From assembly GCF_002860355.1 (NCBI RefSeq), contig NZ_NMWU01000008.1, positions 1 through 64,000 on the forward strand: 64,000 nucleotides of DNA, in the 5' to 3' direction. The position numbers and the translations under genes were made by a program. Positions 1 to 7,765 of the stretch are shown in pieces. The notes beneath the pieces are model-generated. The model saw nothing but the letters and a program-made list of their open reading frames with translations, was not told the origin of the DNA and made no database searches. The stretch comes from Bifidobacterium margollesii (GTDB lineage Bacteria; Actinomycetota; Actinomycetes; Actinomycetales; Bifidobacteriaceae). Each line of letters begins with the position of its first letter. Position 1 is the first letter of the stretch.

Positions 1-429
1 CGCAAGCTGTTCGCCCGGTTCATCCCCGACAAGAGCGCGCTGGCGACCGCGCGCGCCGAATACGACATCTACAGCCGGATCCCCGCGCCCGCGCGCATCG
101 ACCGCACGTGGGACAACGGCACGGAGTCCTCCTGCCACCTGCTCGTGGACGAGGCGCTGGGCATGCTCACCTACTATGCGGACCCGTACTCCTCGTGGCA
201 GCGGGGCACGAACGAGAACCGCAACGGCCGGATCCGGCGCTACCTGCCCAAGGGGACCAGCTTCGACGACCTGTCGGATGCGGACCTGCAGGCCATCGTC
301 GACGAGATCAACGACACCCCGTTGAAGGTCCTGGGCTGGGAAACGCCCAACGAGGTTTGGTACCGCGAGCTCGGCAAGGTAATGTCAAAGACAAGCCACC
401 CAGAGACGAGTGTTGCACTTACAAATTGA
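1..429 (+). mobile_element. IS30-family transposase, C-terminal part (5' end outside window)
   Basis: The frame is open from the first base and ends at a TGA at 427-429, so only the C-terminal 142 residues are visible. The DDE integrase core shows the second catalytic Asp in TWDNGTE (residues 37-42) and the catalytic Glu in GTNENRNG, followed by IRRYLPKGT, the IS30-family signature. The end of the frame overlaps the convergent 3' end of the ABC-3C ATPase gene. The bases around 408-432 probably belong to the IS right end. Whether the copy is intact cannot be judged because its 5' part lies outside the window. Confidence 0.85.
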
Positions 430-2245
430 ATCCGGGTCCTTCATCCTTTCGCTTGGTAAAACGGATGATATGGCATTGTTCCGCCACTTCGCTTACATCC
501 GGCATGAACTTATCATTGTCCACAATAAACGTCTGACCAATATCATTCCTGGCCGCAAGATATTCATACAGCGCCTTTGGCACGGTCTCACGCATTACAT
601 TAAGTTCCGGATCCGGCTGTGGATCATCGAGGCCAAGCAACGGGGTATCAATCATAAGAATCGGAAGTGCATGCCGGGAATGCGACGACGCAAGATAATC
701 ATGCATGGCGAGCATGACCGCAGTGTTGATGAACGAACGATATCCCTTCCCCTCCTCAGACTTCATCTTGCCATTGATCACCGCGTCGAACGATAGACCT
801 CCGAACTCCGCCTTTCGTAGATTAGGAAATGCACAGGCTCCCAAGGTGTTCAACAGCAAGTCTCCCATATCCTTACAGAAATCCTTTGGATAGTAATCAA
901 GTATGTTGAATTTGTCTCGGACGAAGACAGATGCTCGACGCCTTTCCAGCTCCTCTTCCACATCCCGAAGACGATCAATGAGCTGTTTGCGCTCAACTCG
1001 CATAGAGACAGCGGCGTCATGATTCTCTATCGCATCTTTCAATTTGTTAAATCGCGGCGAAAGCTCCGTGTCTATACGAGAGGTAATGTCATCAGAACAT
1101 CTTCGGAGTCTTTGTTCCTCATCAATCTTCTTTTGCCGTTCCGCATCCAGCTCGTGCAGAGTCGTCTTAAGATCACGCAACTTGGCCTCCAGCAAGGCGT
1201 GTTCTCGTCTTCCGGTAGGAGCAACCGCGGATTGCACAGCCGCAGGAATTGCCTGATCACAAGTAGGGCAAATCATGGGAATGGGATACTGAGCGGTCAG
1301 CTTTCTCCCCTCATTCACAAAGTCCAATCGCTCCAGACGCGCCTGATAGGAGGAAACAAGCTCCAGATACCGTTGTCTGAGCATTTCGGATTCGGCAATT
1401 GATTCCTGCACAGACTGTAGTTTCAAAACAACCTGCCGACCCTGTGAAGCAGCTTCCCGCAGAGCCTGCTTCACTCTGTCACTCTCGACCACTAATTCAT
1501 CAACATGGTTTTCTAAATTCTCGTCATCATCGCCTAATGTCTGATCGATAAGCCTGATGCGGTCCCGTATTGTCTGAGGCTGACGCTCCAGGTATTCAAT
1601 GATGGCATTGTTCTTCCGCTCCTTTGTTTTCATGGGTTCATCACGAATTTCAGCCGTAAAGTCTTTACCCGTTATGAGCATTGCCAGAGCGGATTTAAAC
1701 TGTGTCACCGCCGTCGCCTGCTCAGGAAGTAAAATGGATCGGGATCGGTCGATAGATGTTTCGTCAGCAAAAATAGCCGGAAGGAATGTTCTCCAAGTCA
1801 GGGATGCGCCTTGCATATCCTGATTGCGAATCACCTGCATAGCATCCGGATCTTCAAATCCTATGAGTTTCAACCACACATGGGAAATCGGCAGATACCG
1901 ATTCGATTTCGTATCGCGCTTATAGGTACCAGATACAATCCGCTGATCATTGCTTGTCACTTCGATGTCATTTTGTCTCTCACCGATTGGACGCCGAAGC
2001 GTGATGCGTCCTCGAGGTGTTTCAACATTCATGCTGATTTGATCGTATCCGCTGTTCGCTGTAAGTACGAAAGACTGTGCCGCCTTCCCAAACATATAAT
2101 CAATGCATTGCAAAATCCACGATTTGCCAGTATCGGAAGGCCCGTAGATTACATTCAATCCCGGACTGAACGTTAATGTCGAATCCCTTCTGGTAGGATG
2201 CCCGGAAACAGTTAACGATGAAATCCAAAATGAAGGGCACATCAT
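419..2245 (-). CDS. ABC-3C conflict system ATPase (DUF3732-type, SMC/Rad50-like)
   Basis: A 608-residue SMC-like ABC ATPase. Walker A is GPSDTGKS (residues 35-42). A long coiled coil covers roughly 205-450 and is interrupted at its apex by a zinc-hook-like CPTC at 326-329. A Walker B-like LPILMIDTPLLGLDD lies near residue 555. This layout matches DUF3732 ATPases, which in ABC-three-component systems occur with a middle component and a C-terminal-domain protein, as here. The start overlaps the preceding stop as ATGA (a second ATG 3 bp on has better spacing from AAGGAG). The system is inferred to be an anti-invader module sensing DNA or a nucleoprotein state. The stop codon appears to lie within the IS30 end, so the last few native residues may be lost. 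The gene is AT-richer than its surroundings, consistent with transfer. Confidence 0.8.
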   Translation of the reverse strand: MMCPSFWISSLTVSGHPTRRDSTLTFSPGLNVIYGPSDTGKSWILQCIDYMFGKAAQSFVLTANSGYDQISMNVETPRGRITLRRPIGERQNDIEVTSNDQRIVSGTYKRDTKSNRYLPISHVWLKLIGFEDPDAMQVIRNQDMQGASLTWRTFLPAIFADETSIDRSRSILLPEQATAVTQFKSALAMLITGKDFTAEIRDEPMKTKERKNNAIIEYLERQPQTIRDRIRLIDQTLGDDDENLENHVDELVVESDRVKQALREAASQGRQVVLKLQSVQESIAESEMLRQRYLELVSSYQARLERLDFVNEGRKLTAQYPIPMICPTCDQAIPAAVQSAVAPTGRREHALLEAKLRDLKTTLHELDAERQKKIDEEQRLRRCSDDITSRIDTELSPRFNKLKDAIENHDAAVSMRVERKQLIDRLRDVEEELERRRASVFVRDKFNILDYYPKDFCKDMGDLLLNTLGACAFPNLRKAEFGGLSFDAVINGKMKSEEGKGYRSFINTAVMLAMHDYLASSHSRHALPILMIDTPLLGLDDPQPDPELNVMRETVPKALYEYLAARNDIGQTFIVDNDKFMPDVSEVAEQCHIIRFTKRKDEGPGFNL

Positions 2246-2682
2246 CGGACTCCTTCAGTAGAGCAGGATGCAATATAAGCGATCAATTCCTTTTCCTCGG
2301 ATTTTCCTAATCGCTTGAGAATCCCACGAGTCAGGGAAACAAGCTTCTTTGCGAAGACGGAAGTCATTGCATCAGCAACGCGAATCCCCTCTAGAGTAAG
2401 CGTATAGAGGCTGAACTCGAAGCCATCACAGGATACAAGTCCCTTGAGGGTCAGTGGCTTAAGCGACTGTCTCACAAGAACAATTCGACGACTGATTTCC
2501 CCAGCAGCCAAACGGTGAGTCCCGTTAAGATCAACGGACGCCACTTTCAATGTCCTGGCATTGACGACAAGCGTATCCAATGCGGCCAAATAATCACAAC
2601 TTGCTGGCGAATCAAGTACTCGCAGAAGCAACAGTACGCGTAATCCAGTCTCTTCCGGTGTATCGAGGATGGAATCAACCAC
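2242..2682 (-). CDS. ABC-3C system middle component (small)
   Basis: A 146-residue acidic-to-neutral helical protein with no catalytic motif, lying between the CTD protein and the ATPase. That is the order and size of the middle component of ABC-three-component systems. The assignment rests mainly on this context. A GTG start at 2682 was chosen because GGGAGGA precedes it with about 6 bp spacing; the longer frame begins at a TTG at 2697. Its stop overlaps the ATPase start (ATGA), so the genes are translationally coupled. It probably bridges the ATPase and the effector protein. Confidence 0.65.
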   Translation of the reverse strand: MVDSILDTPEETGLRVLLLLRVLDSPASCDYLAALDTLVVNARTLKVASVDLNGTHRLAAGEISRRIVLVRQSLKPLTLKGLVSCDGFEFSLYTLTLEGIRVADAMTSVFAKKLVSLTRGILKRLGKSEEKELIAYIASCSTEGVR

Positions 2683-2684
2683 GG

Positions 2685-3446
2685 TCACTCCTCCCAACTG
2701 AGTCTGCTATCGTTCACCAATTCATGACACGCGCCTTTCCGACACCGTATATCAATCAACCCTTCGATATGGTTGAGCGTAATGGAATTAAGCTGCACTC
2801 TGGCCGACTGGCTCAATGTGGCAAGTAACCGCTTAACCTGCGATGAGTACTCATCCAGATTCGTATCGGAGACTCCTTCGTATATTTCATCAAGGAACTC
2901 ATCGAACAATGGTCTATCGTCAGTAAAGCAATTCCACGAAGTCTCCTTCAGCCATTCTGCAGCGAAAAATGCCTTGCGCTGATCTTGGAAATGGGATTGG
3001 TAGCGGTCGGGAATATCAGCAACCTGAACCTCCCTGCCATCAATGCTGCTGTTTTCGCAATACGCACGGGTAAGAGCCTTGACATATATAAGCTCTTCCG
3101 TCTGAATGTCCTTTGGAACACGCGTCTTACCGGAAGCTCGAACGGAATCATCACCGAGCCAAATCCGATTTTTCTTTGCATCATAATATGGGGTTCCCGT
3201 AGATACGGCCTTTTCGACAGGATTTATCGGATCAGAAAAAGCATCTTTCTCTTGGCCGGCGGCCTCTCTGAATATCTCATACAACGAATTGCCCACTTCT
3301 CGAACAACATTCCCCTTGTTGATCTTCGGATTCCCCTGGTGGAGGGAAAGAGCCAGATCATTGAATGCCCCCTCTTCATAGGTTTTTAGGCAATTACTTT
3401 CAAAACGATATGAATCCCATCTACCAGCAAGCTCACTGGCAACCAT
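2685..3446 (-). CDS. ABC-3C system effector-position protein with ABC-3C C-terminal domain
   Basis: A 253-residue protein. Its last about 70 residues (LDEIYEGVSDTN... to RKGACHELVNDSRLSWEE) fit the ABC-3C C-terminal domain, whose hallmark is a GxCHxLVN...W ending. The N-terminal 170 residues show no enzymatic motif I can name, so the effector activity is unknown. The ATG at 3446 was preferred over a TTG at 3455 because it lies 1 bp past the TAG (3448-3450) that ends the small upstream frame once its poly-A shift is allowed, which implies translational reinitiation. It is the second gene of a four-gene minus-strand operon. Confidence 0.65.
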   Translation of the reverse strand: MVASELAGRWDSYRFESNCLKTYEEGAFNDLALSLHQGNPKINKGNVVREVGNSLYEIFREAAGQEKDAFSDPINPVEKAVSTGTPYYDAKKNRIWLGDDSVRASGKTRVPKDIQTEELIYVKALTRAYCENSSIDGREVQVADIPDRYQSHFQDQRKAFFAAEWLKETSWNCFTDDRPLFDEFLDEIYEGVSDTNLDEYSSQVKRLLATLSQSARVQLNSITLNHIEGLIDIRCRKGACHELVNDSRLSWEE

Positions 3447-3447
3447 C

Positions 3448-3652
3448 CTAGACAACGGGCTGGTTCCGTTTGCGTAGCTCTTCCATGTGCTTTTTTACGT
3501 ATGGATGCAGCAGAGCGTTCCTCCTGATCGGAATCGGCCGTCTTCAACCCCATGTCAATGAGGTTCATAGTGAATTCGCCAAGATCTCGCGTGCCCTTCA
3601 TCAAAGGACGAAGACGAGAAATCAATCGACTGAAATCCGTTTCCGAGGCCAT
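3448..3652 (-). pseudogene. Small leader ORF of the ABC-3C operon, split by an A6 tract
   Basis: The best ribosome site of the locus (AGGAGG, 6 bp before ATG) starts this frame at 3652. Read literally it runs to 3386 and overlaps the next gene with an unconvincing tail. Dropping one A from the A6 run (T6 at 3491-3496 on the plus strand) instead gives a 67-residue charged helical protein ending RKKHMEELRKRNQPVV, with a TAG 1 bp before the next ATG. This could be a real gene with a sequencing or natural homopolymer shift, a slippage site, or an N-terminal segment once joined to the effector. No domain was recognised. Confidence 0.45.
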
Positions 3653-3660
3653 CGACGCCC

Positions 3661-3700
3661 TCCTATCGCGTTCTATCGCATTCTATCGCATTCCTAACGG
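3661..3700 (-). repeat. 10-bp tandem repeats upstream of the ABC-3C operon
   Basis: Four successive 10-base units read TCCTATCGCG, TTCTATCGCA, TTCTATCGCA, TTCCTAACGG on the plus strand. They end right at the ribosome site of the first ORF. The period equals one helical turn, as in iterated operators. On the operon strand the units contain TAGAAT (-10-like), and a TTGACC lies upstream, but the spacing to the first TAGAAT is short (13 bp), so the promoter is not certain. Confidence 0.55.
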
Positions 3701-3767
3701 TCAAGCTTCCCTATTTCGGCAACCTGAAAGTACGACCTCATGCAACGACAGAAAGGAGAGGAAGCCA

Positions 3768-4271
3768 ATGGGCAGCGGATACAAGGGCGCCTACAGCAGC
3801 GGCGGGTCACAGCCGTACCAGCCGACCTACCACGTCGTGAAATCGATGCTGGAACTCGACAGGAAAGCCGGCATCTACAAGCCGGGCAGGGGCTACTTCA
3901 AAAACCCCACCCGCACCGACCTCGAACACGCCATCAAAGGCGACTCCATCATGTTCGAAGGCGAGAAAGCCGGAGGTGATTTTATGTATGCGCTAACTAT
4001 AGACGGACGCATCATCTTCGGCAAACGACGGAACCCATACAACTCGAACGGCCGATCACCGCATCCCACATTGATCGGCGGCAAGGACCCCGTGGTGCAG
4101 GCAGCCGGCATCATGAAATTCAAAAATGGACAGATTGTGTCCTTCGACGACCAGAGCGGTCACTACCGGCCAAGCTCCAAATCCATGGACAAGGTGAAGG
4201 CCTCCTTACGCAAAATCTACAATAAGAACCACGATCTCTTCAGCAAGAACTTTACTTGGAGGAAGAAATGA
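3768..4271 (+). CDS. Small toxin-like protein of the MGSGYKG...SGHYRPS type
   Basis: A 167-residue protein starting at ATG 3768 (GAAAGGAGAGG upstream); longer frames lack a ribosome site. It begins Gly/Ser-rich (MGSGYKGAYSSGG) and carries, near its C-terminus, SPHPTLIGGKD... and a SGHYRPS motif. These resemble C-terminal domains of polymorphic toxins and small phage- or mobile-element-borne proteins. I know no proven activity for this family. The next gene overlaps it (ATGA), as expected for a toxin and its partner. It has no signal peptide and is probably cytoplasmic. Confidence is high that it is a gene and moderate for toxin-like. Confidence 0.6.
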   Translation: MGSGYKGAYSSGGSQPYQPTYHVVKSMLELDRKAGIYKPGRGYFKNPTRTDLEHAIKGDSIMFEGEKAGGDFMYALTIDGRIIFGKRRNPYNSNGRSPHPTLIGGKDPVVQAAGIMKFKNGQIVSFDDQSGHYRPSSKSMDKVKASLRKIYNKNHDLFSKNFTWRKK

Positions 4272-4816
4272 ATAACGACATGCAACTCAACATCCGTATC
4301 AAAAAAATGTTTGAGCATGATTCAAATTCCATGTCACACAAAGAATGGGACACTCTGGAAGACCAATCCAATAGTCTGGTGGACGAGTACGGGTGGGATG
4401 CCGTCAGACAAGCATTCTTCCACTACGTGCAAACCGAATGCAAAACCATAGAGGATGTCACCAAGGCAATAGACTTGTTCGAAGGATTCGATTGGCAGAG
4501 CAAAACAATCCCCGACCCGTACGAATTCCTCGGCTACCTCTACTACCGGGTAGGTTTCGAAAACGCACCATACAAGGCCGCATGCGCCTTGGACGACCTG
4601 TGCATCAGCATCCTGCCCGCATCCGGATACCCCGAGGCGAACATCTACTACCACCCCTACTACGCGGCCGAAGCCGACCCGAAGATGATCGCCGCCGTCG
4701 AACGCTGGCGCCAACGAGAAGCCAACGAAGACGACTGCGACACCCGCACCGATACGGCGAGCCCATCCCGGGAACCGCAGCCACACACGAACCCCGACCA
4801 CAAGGAACGCCAATGA
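4268..4816 (+). CDS. Unrecognised acidic protein, candidate partner/immunity of the toxin-like gene
   Basis: A 182-residue protein. The ATG at 4268 overlaps the previous stop and sits behind GGAGGAAGAA; another ATG at 4256 is less well placed. The body is acidic, rich in Tyr and Trp, and has no catalytic motif I recognise. The last 35 residues are a low-complexity Asp/Arg/Thr/Pro tail. Small acidic proteins coupled directly behind a toxin-like gene are often immunity proteins, but here that is inference from context. It overlaps the following DUF4417 gene by ATGA. Confidence 0.55.
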   Translation: MNNDMQLNIRIKKMFEHDSNSMSHKEWDTLEDQSNSLVDEYGWDAVRQAFFHYVQTECKTIEDVTKAIDLFEGFDWQSKTIPDPYEFLGYLYYRVGFENAPYKAACALDDLCISILPASGYPEANIYYHPYYAAEADPKMIAAVERWRQREANEDDCDTRTDTASPSREPQPHTNPDHKERQ

Positions 4817-5589
4817 CCCATGAGCTCCAACAGCAGCCGTTCGACATCCCCGGCCTGAACGACGCGCCGACAGATGTCGGCGACCACGACGCCGCAGCGC
4901 AGCAGCAACCGCAACGTCCGGCCCGACGCAAGGCGACCATCGACGACGGCATGAACCCGGAACTCGTCGCGGGCGCCGATTTCGACGGAGTCCTCGGCAT
5001 CCCCGTCATTAAACGGCCAGCCGAATTCGTCATCCCCTCGAACATCATTCCGTTCAGCAAGAGAGCCCGCGACGATGATCCGACCCTCGCCGTGGGATTC
5101 TACGAGATGGACACCGAATTCGCGGACGTGCTCATCGATCCCGAACGGTTCGCCGACGAATTCCGACGGCGTCCGCTCATCAGCCCGGATTGTTCGCTCT
5201 ACCGGGACGCGCCGCTCGCCGTGCAGATTGCGAACGTCTACAGAAGCCGTGCCATCGGGTACTATTACCAATCCCGCGGCGCATACGTGATTCCGCAGAT
5301 TCGCTGGGGCAACAGCCTGACCTACACCACCGAGGCGCTGCCGGAACGACTCGCGTTCCTCGGCGTGGAGAAACACGGCATCGTCGCCATCGGCACCTAC
5401 GGGTGCATCAGGACCGCGGACGACAAGCACGAGTTCGCGGCCGGTCTCGACGCCATGATGAAGACCCTCGAACCCGAAATCGTGCTCGTCTACGGGCCCA
5501 TGCCCGAGCAGATCTTCAACCCCTACAAGCACAGGGCCAGGTTCGAGCCCTACGATGACTGGACCAGCAGAACGAAAAGCCGGGATTGA
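4813..5589 (+). CDS. DUF4417-like protein
   Basis: A 258-residue protein, ATGA-coupled to the gene before it. Residues 1-60 are low complexity (Gln/Asp/Ala). The rest carries the DUF4417 core: CSLYRDAPLAVQIANVYRSR, QSRG, VIPQIRWG and EIVLVYGP. A paralogue with the same core (SLYSDMPLAQQVHNVYRSR) lies in the prophage at 33847-34587. DUF4417 proteins are common on phages and mobile elements, and their function is unknown. This is the third gene of the coupled trio, and the same kind of company recurs in the prophage. Confidence 0.7.
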   Translation: MTHELQQQPFDIPGLNDAPTDVGDHDAAAQQQPQRPARRKATIDDGMNPELVAGADFDGVLGIPVIKRPAEFVIPSNIIPFSKRARDDDPTLAVGFYEMDTEFADVLIDPERFADEFRRRPLISPDCSLYRDAPLAVQIANVYRSRAIGYYYQSRGAYVIPQIRWGNSLTYTTEALPERLAFLGVEKHGIVAIGTYGCIRTADDKHEFAAGLDAMMKTLEPEIVLVYGPMPEQIFNPYKHRARFEPYDDWTSRTKSRD

Positions 5590-6064
5590 CCACCTTGCCT
5601 CGTTCGGCATCATATGGACTACGGACTCTCCTCTTTCCTGCGCCGAAGACCGAAAGGCCGCCATTGTCATTGGCAGTCGTTTTCATCTGGGCAGCCGCGA
5701 TACCGGTACCACGCTGAAAAACGCGTACGGCGTCGTATTCAGGACCGCTTCATAGGACAGAGCGCTCCGTGGATTAGCGTGCATTCCACGCGAAATGCGC
5801 GCCAGTCCATCAAGACCAGGATCGGCGAAACCCCAAAACCGCATGATTACAAGGATCGCGAAGACATCGTCGCTGGTTTTCGATGGAGTAGCGTGCAGAT
5901 CATGATTTTTGCGTCCTGCTCCATCGGAATTTGGCCCTGATTACCCTTGATTGGCGAATCCGATCATCAGGAGACCGTTTTCATGGCATAGATGAACGGA
6001 TCGACCAAGGATAGGACTTCATGATTGGTTCGGCCAACGATTAATAGACGGAACGATGAAAATG
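5590..6064. other. Non-coding gap between the accessory trio and tRNA-Ala
   Basis: About 475 bases with no convincing gene. A 108-codon plus-strand frame (5614-5940) has no ribosome site and an Arg/His/Ser-rich composition typical of chance frames. This is probably the worn edge of the accessory island next to the tRNA. I found no direct repeat of the tRNA 3' end here. Confidence 0.4.
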
Positions 6065-6095
6065 AAAAAGGGTTCCGGGTATATACCCGGAACCC
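6065..6095 (-). terminator. Terminator of tRNA-Ala
   Basis: A perfect 11-bp stem (GGGTTCCGGGT / ACCCGGAACCC, loop ATAT, 6070-6095) is followed on the minus strand by five T residues. It lies just after the 3' end of the tRNA gene. Confidence 0.85.
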
Positions 6096-6101
6096 TGCTC
6101 G

Positions 6102-6174
6102 TGGAGCTAGGGGGATTCGAACCCCCGACCCCCTCCATGCCATGGAGATGCGCTACCAGCTGCGCCATAGCCCC
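6102..6174 (-). tRNA. tRNA-Ala(GGC)
   Basis: A 73-nt cloverleaf: acceptor GGGGCTA / TAGCTCC, D-arm GCGC...GCGC, anticodon loop ATGGCAT with anticodon GGC, and T-loop TTCGAAT. No CCA is encoded. It borders the accessory region to its left, a common integration target. Confidence 0.95.
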
Positions 6175-6343
6175 GAAAACCACGGATCAGTCTCACTGAC
6201 CGGCCCGTTCGGACCTGAGATAGATTACAACGTGAAGACGATCTGCGCAATTCCGGCGAGTCGCCCGTGATGATGCGGTTTATCCGACGAACCGATCGTC
6301 AGGCAAACCGCATCGCCACAATACATAGCCTCAGCGCCGACGA

Positions 6344-7591
6344 TCATTCGATGACGCTTGATTCCACGTCGCTTGAGTTGCTGTCGGTTCCCGACGTACC
6401 GGAGTTGGTGCTGCCACTGGTACCGGATGTACCGGAGGACGTACCGCTTGAACCGGAGTTGCCGGTGGAGGAATTCGAGCTGGAATTCGATCCATCCGAA
6501 CCGGAGTTGCCGGTCGTGCCGGAATTGGCATTGCCAGAATCGGAGTCGCCAGAACCCGAATTGCCGGCCGAATCGGAACCGCTGGTTCCGCTATTCGACG
6601 TCGAACCGCTGCCGTTCTCCGACGTGCCGCCGTTCGACGTATCGGTTCCGGTGGTTCCGCCGTTCGAAGTGTCGCTACCGGTGCCGTCGTTCGTCGAGGA
6701 GCCTGCGGTCTGGGTCGGATCCTGCGTCGGTGTGGCCGTCTGCGACGGCTGCTGGGTCGGTGTGGCGGATGTCTGCGATGGCGTGGGTGTGCTCACGGTT
6801 CTGCTGTGCGTCGGCGTGACGATGTTCTTCACCACGTCGTCGGTGCCTTCGCCGTTGGTCAGTGCCAGCACCACCCCGGCCGTGGCTCCGACAGCGATCA
6901 GCGCGCTGACGATGGCCACGATCAGCGCCTTGCGATTGATCGGCGCCTTCGATCCGCCGACGTGCAGCGTGCTGACGTGCCCGGCGACATGGCCGAGGCG
7001 TCTCGACGGGGATGCCGCGGCTCCGGTCGTCCGAGCTCCCGCGAGAGCGGGCATCACGCGGGTGCCATCCACCGCAGTCTCCCCCGGGACACCCAGGACA
7101 CGGGTCTCGTCGCCGGTTTTGCCGGTCGCACCGGCAACGGCCGGCATGACCGTCGTCTCTCCGGATCGTGCGGTCGAATCCACGGACCCGGACATGCCCG
7201 CAGCGCCGTTCAGTGCCGGCATCGTCGTGGTTCGCCCATCCGTGACGGCGGAGGGGTCCTCCACGGCTGACATGGCGATGGTGGGCTCCGCCTCCAACGC
7301 CGCCGCTCCGGACGATCCGGCCACGCGCGGCGTTCTGGGCTGCCCCTCCTCGTCGGACTTCGAATCCGAACCGGTCACCATCTCCACCTTCTCCTGGATC
7401 TTCTTTCCGGTCTCCTTCATCACGTTCTGATAGATCTGCGACGAGACGGAGGCGACCACCGAGCCCACGGCCGTGCCGATGAGCGAACCGGCGATGCCGA
7501 TCTTCGCCGACATCAGCAGTGACGTAACCGCCGCAAGGGCACCTGCGGTAACAGGCACCACGGATATGTTCTTAAAGTACTTCCTGAACAT
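6344..7591 (-). CDS. Membrane protein with long Ser/Thr/Gly-rich C-terminal tail
   Basis: A 415-residue protein of unrecognised family. Residues 1-60 hold one or two hydrophobic, glycine-rich segments. An acidic linker with repeated Thr/Ala/Met-rich phrases follows (TTMPALNG, TTVMPAVAG, TRVMPALAG). A clear transmembrane helix lies near residues 220-245 (ALIVAIVSALIAVGA). The last 160 residues are almost only Ser, Thr, Gly, Asn and Asp. It is probably a membrane-anchored surface protein with a flexible extracellular tail. The DNA of the tail (6350-6720) is repetitive and may vary in length. It is monocistronic and its start ATG is followed by a basic residue run. Confidence 0.65.
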   Translation of the reverse strand: MFRKYFKNISVVPVTAGALAAVTSLLMSAKIGIAGSLIGTAVGSVVASVSSQIYQNVMKETGKKIQEKVEMVTGSDSKSDEEGQPRTPRVAGSSGAAALEAEPTIAMSAVEDPSAVTDGRTTTMPALNGAAGMSGSVDSTARSGETTVMPAVAGATGKTGDETRVLGVPGETAVDGTRVMPALAGARTTGAAASPSRRLGHVAGHVSTLHVGGSKAPINRKALIVAIVSALIAVGATAGVVLALTNGEGTDDVVKNIVTPTHSRTVSTPTPSQTSATPTQQPSQTATPTQDPTQTAGSSTNDGTGSDTSNGGTTGTDTSNGGTSENGSGSTSNSGTSGSDSAGNSGSGDSDSGNANSGTTGNSGSDGSNSSSNSSTGNSGSSGTSSGTSGTSGSTNSGTSGTDSNSSDVESSVIE

Positions 7592-7765
7592 TGTTCCCTT
7601 AAACGAATGGTTTGCGTACCGTTCCGCCGATCAGGATATGAGTGTTTTCTGACCGTTACGTGAATTCCCGTCAAGTTCGGTCAAACCATCACACGCTTCA
7701 TACAAAACGTTCGATTCACGGGAACGGTGGACGCACCCCCCCATACGCCCGAGGCGACACAACCC

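Noticed and set aside
4660-5670. 336-codon minus-strand frame
   Set aside because: Antisense to the DUF4417 gene; the plus strand has family motifs and a coupled start.
5614-5940. 108-codon plus-strand frame after the trio
   Set aside because: No ribosome site, Arg/His-rich composition, no recognised motif.
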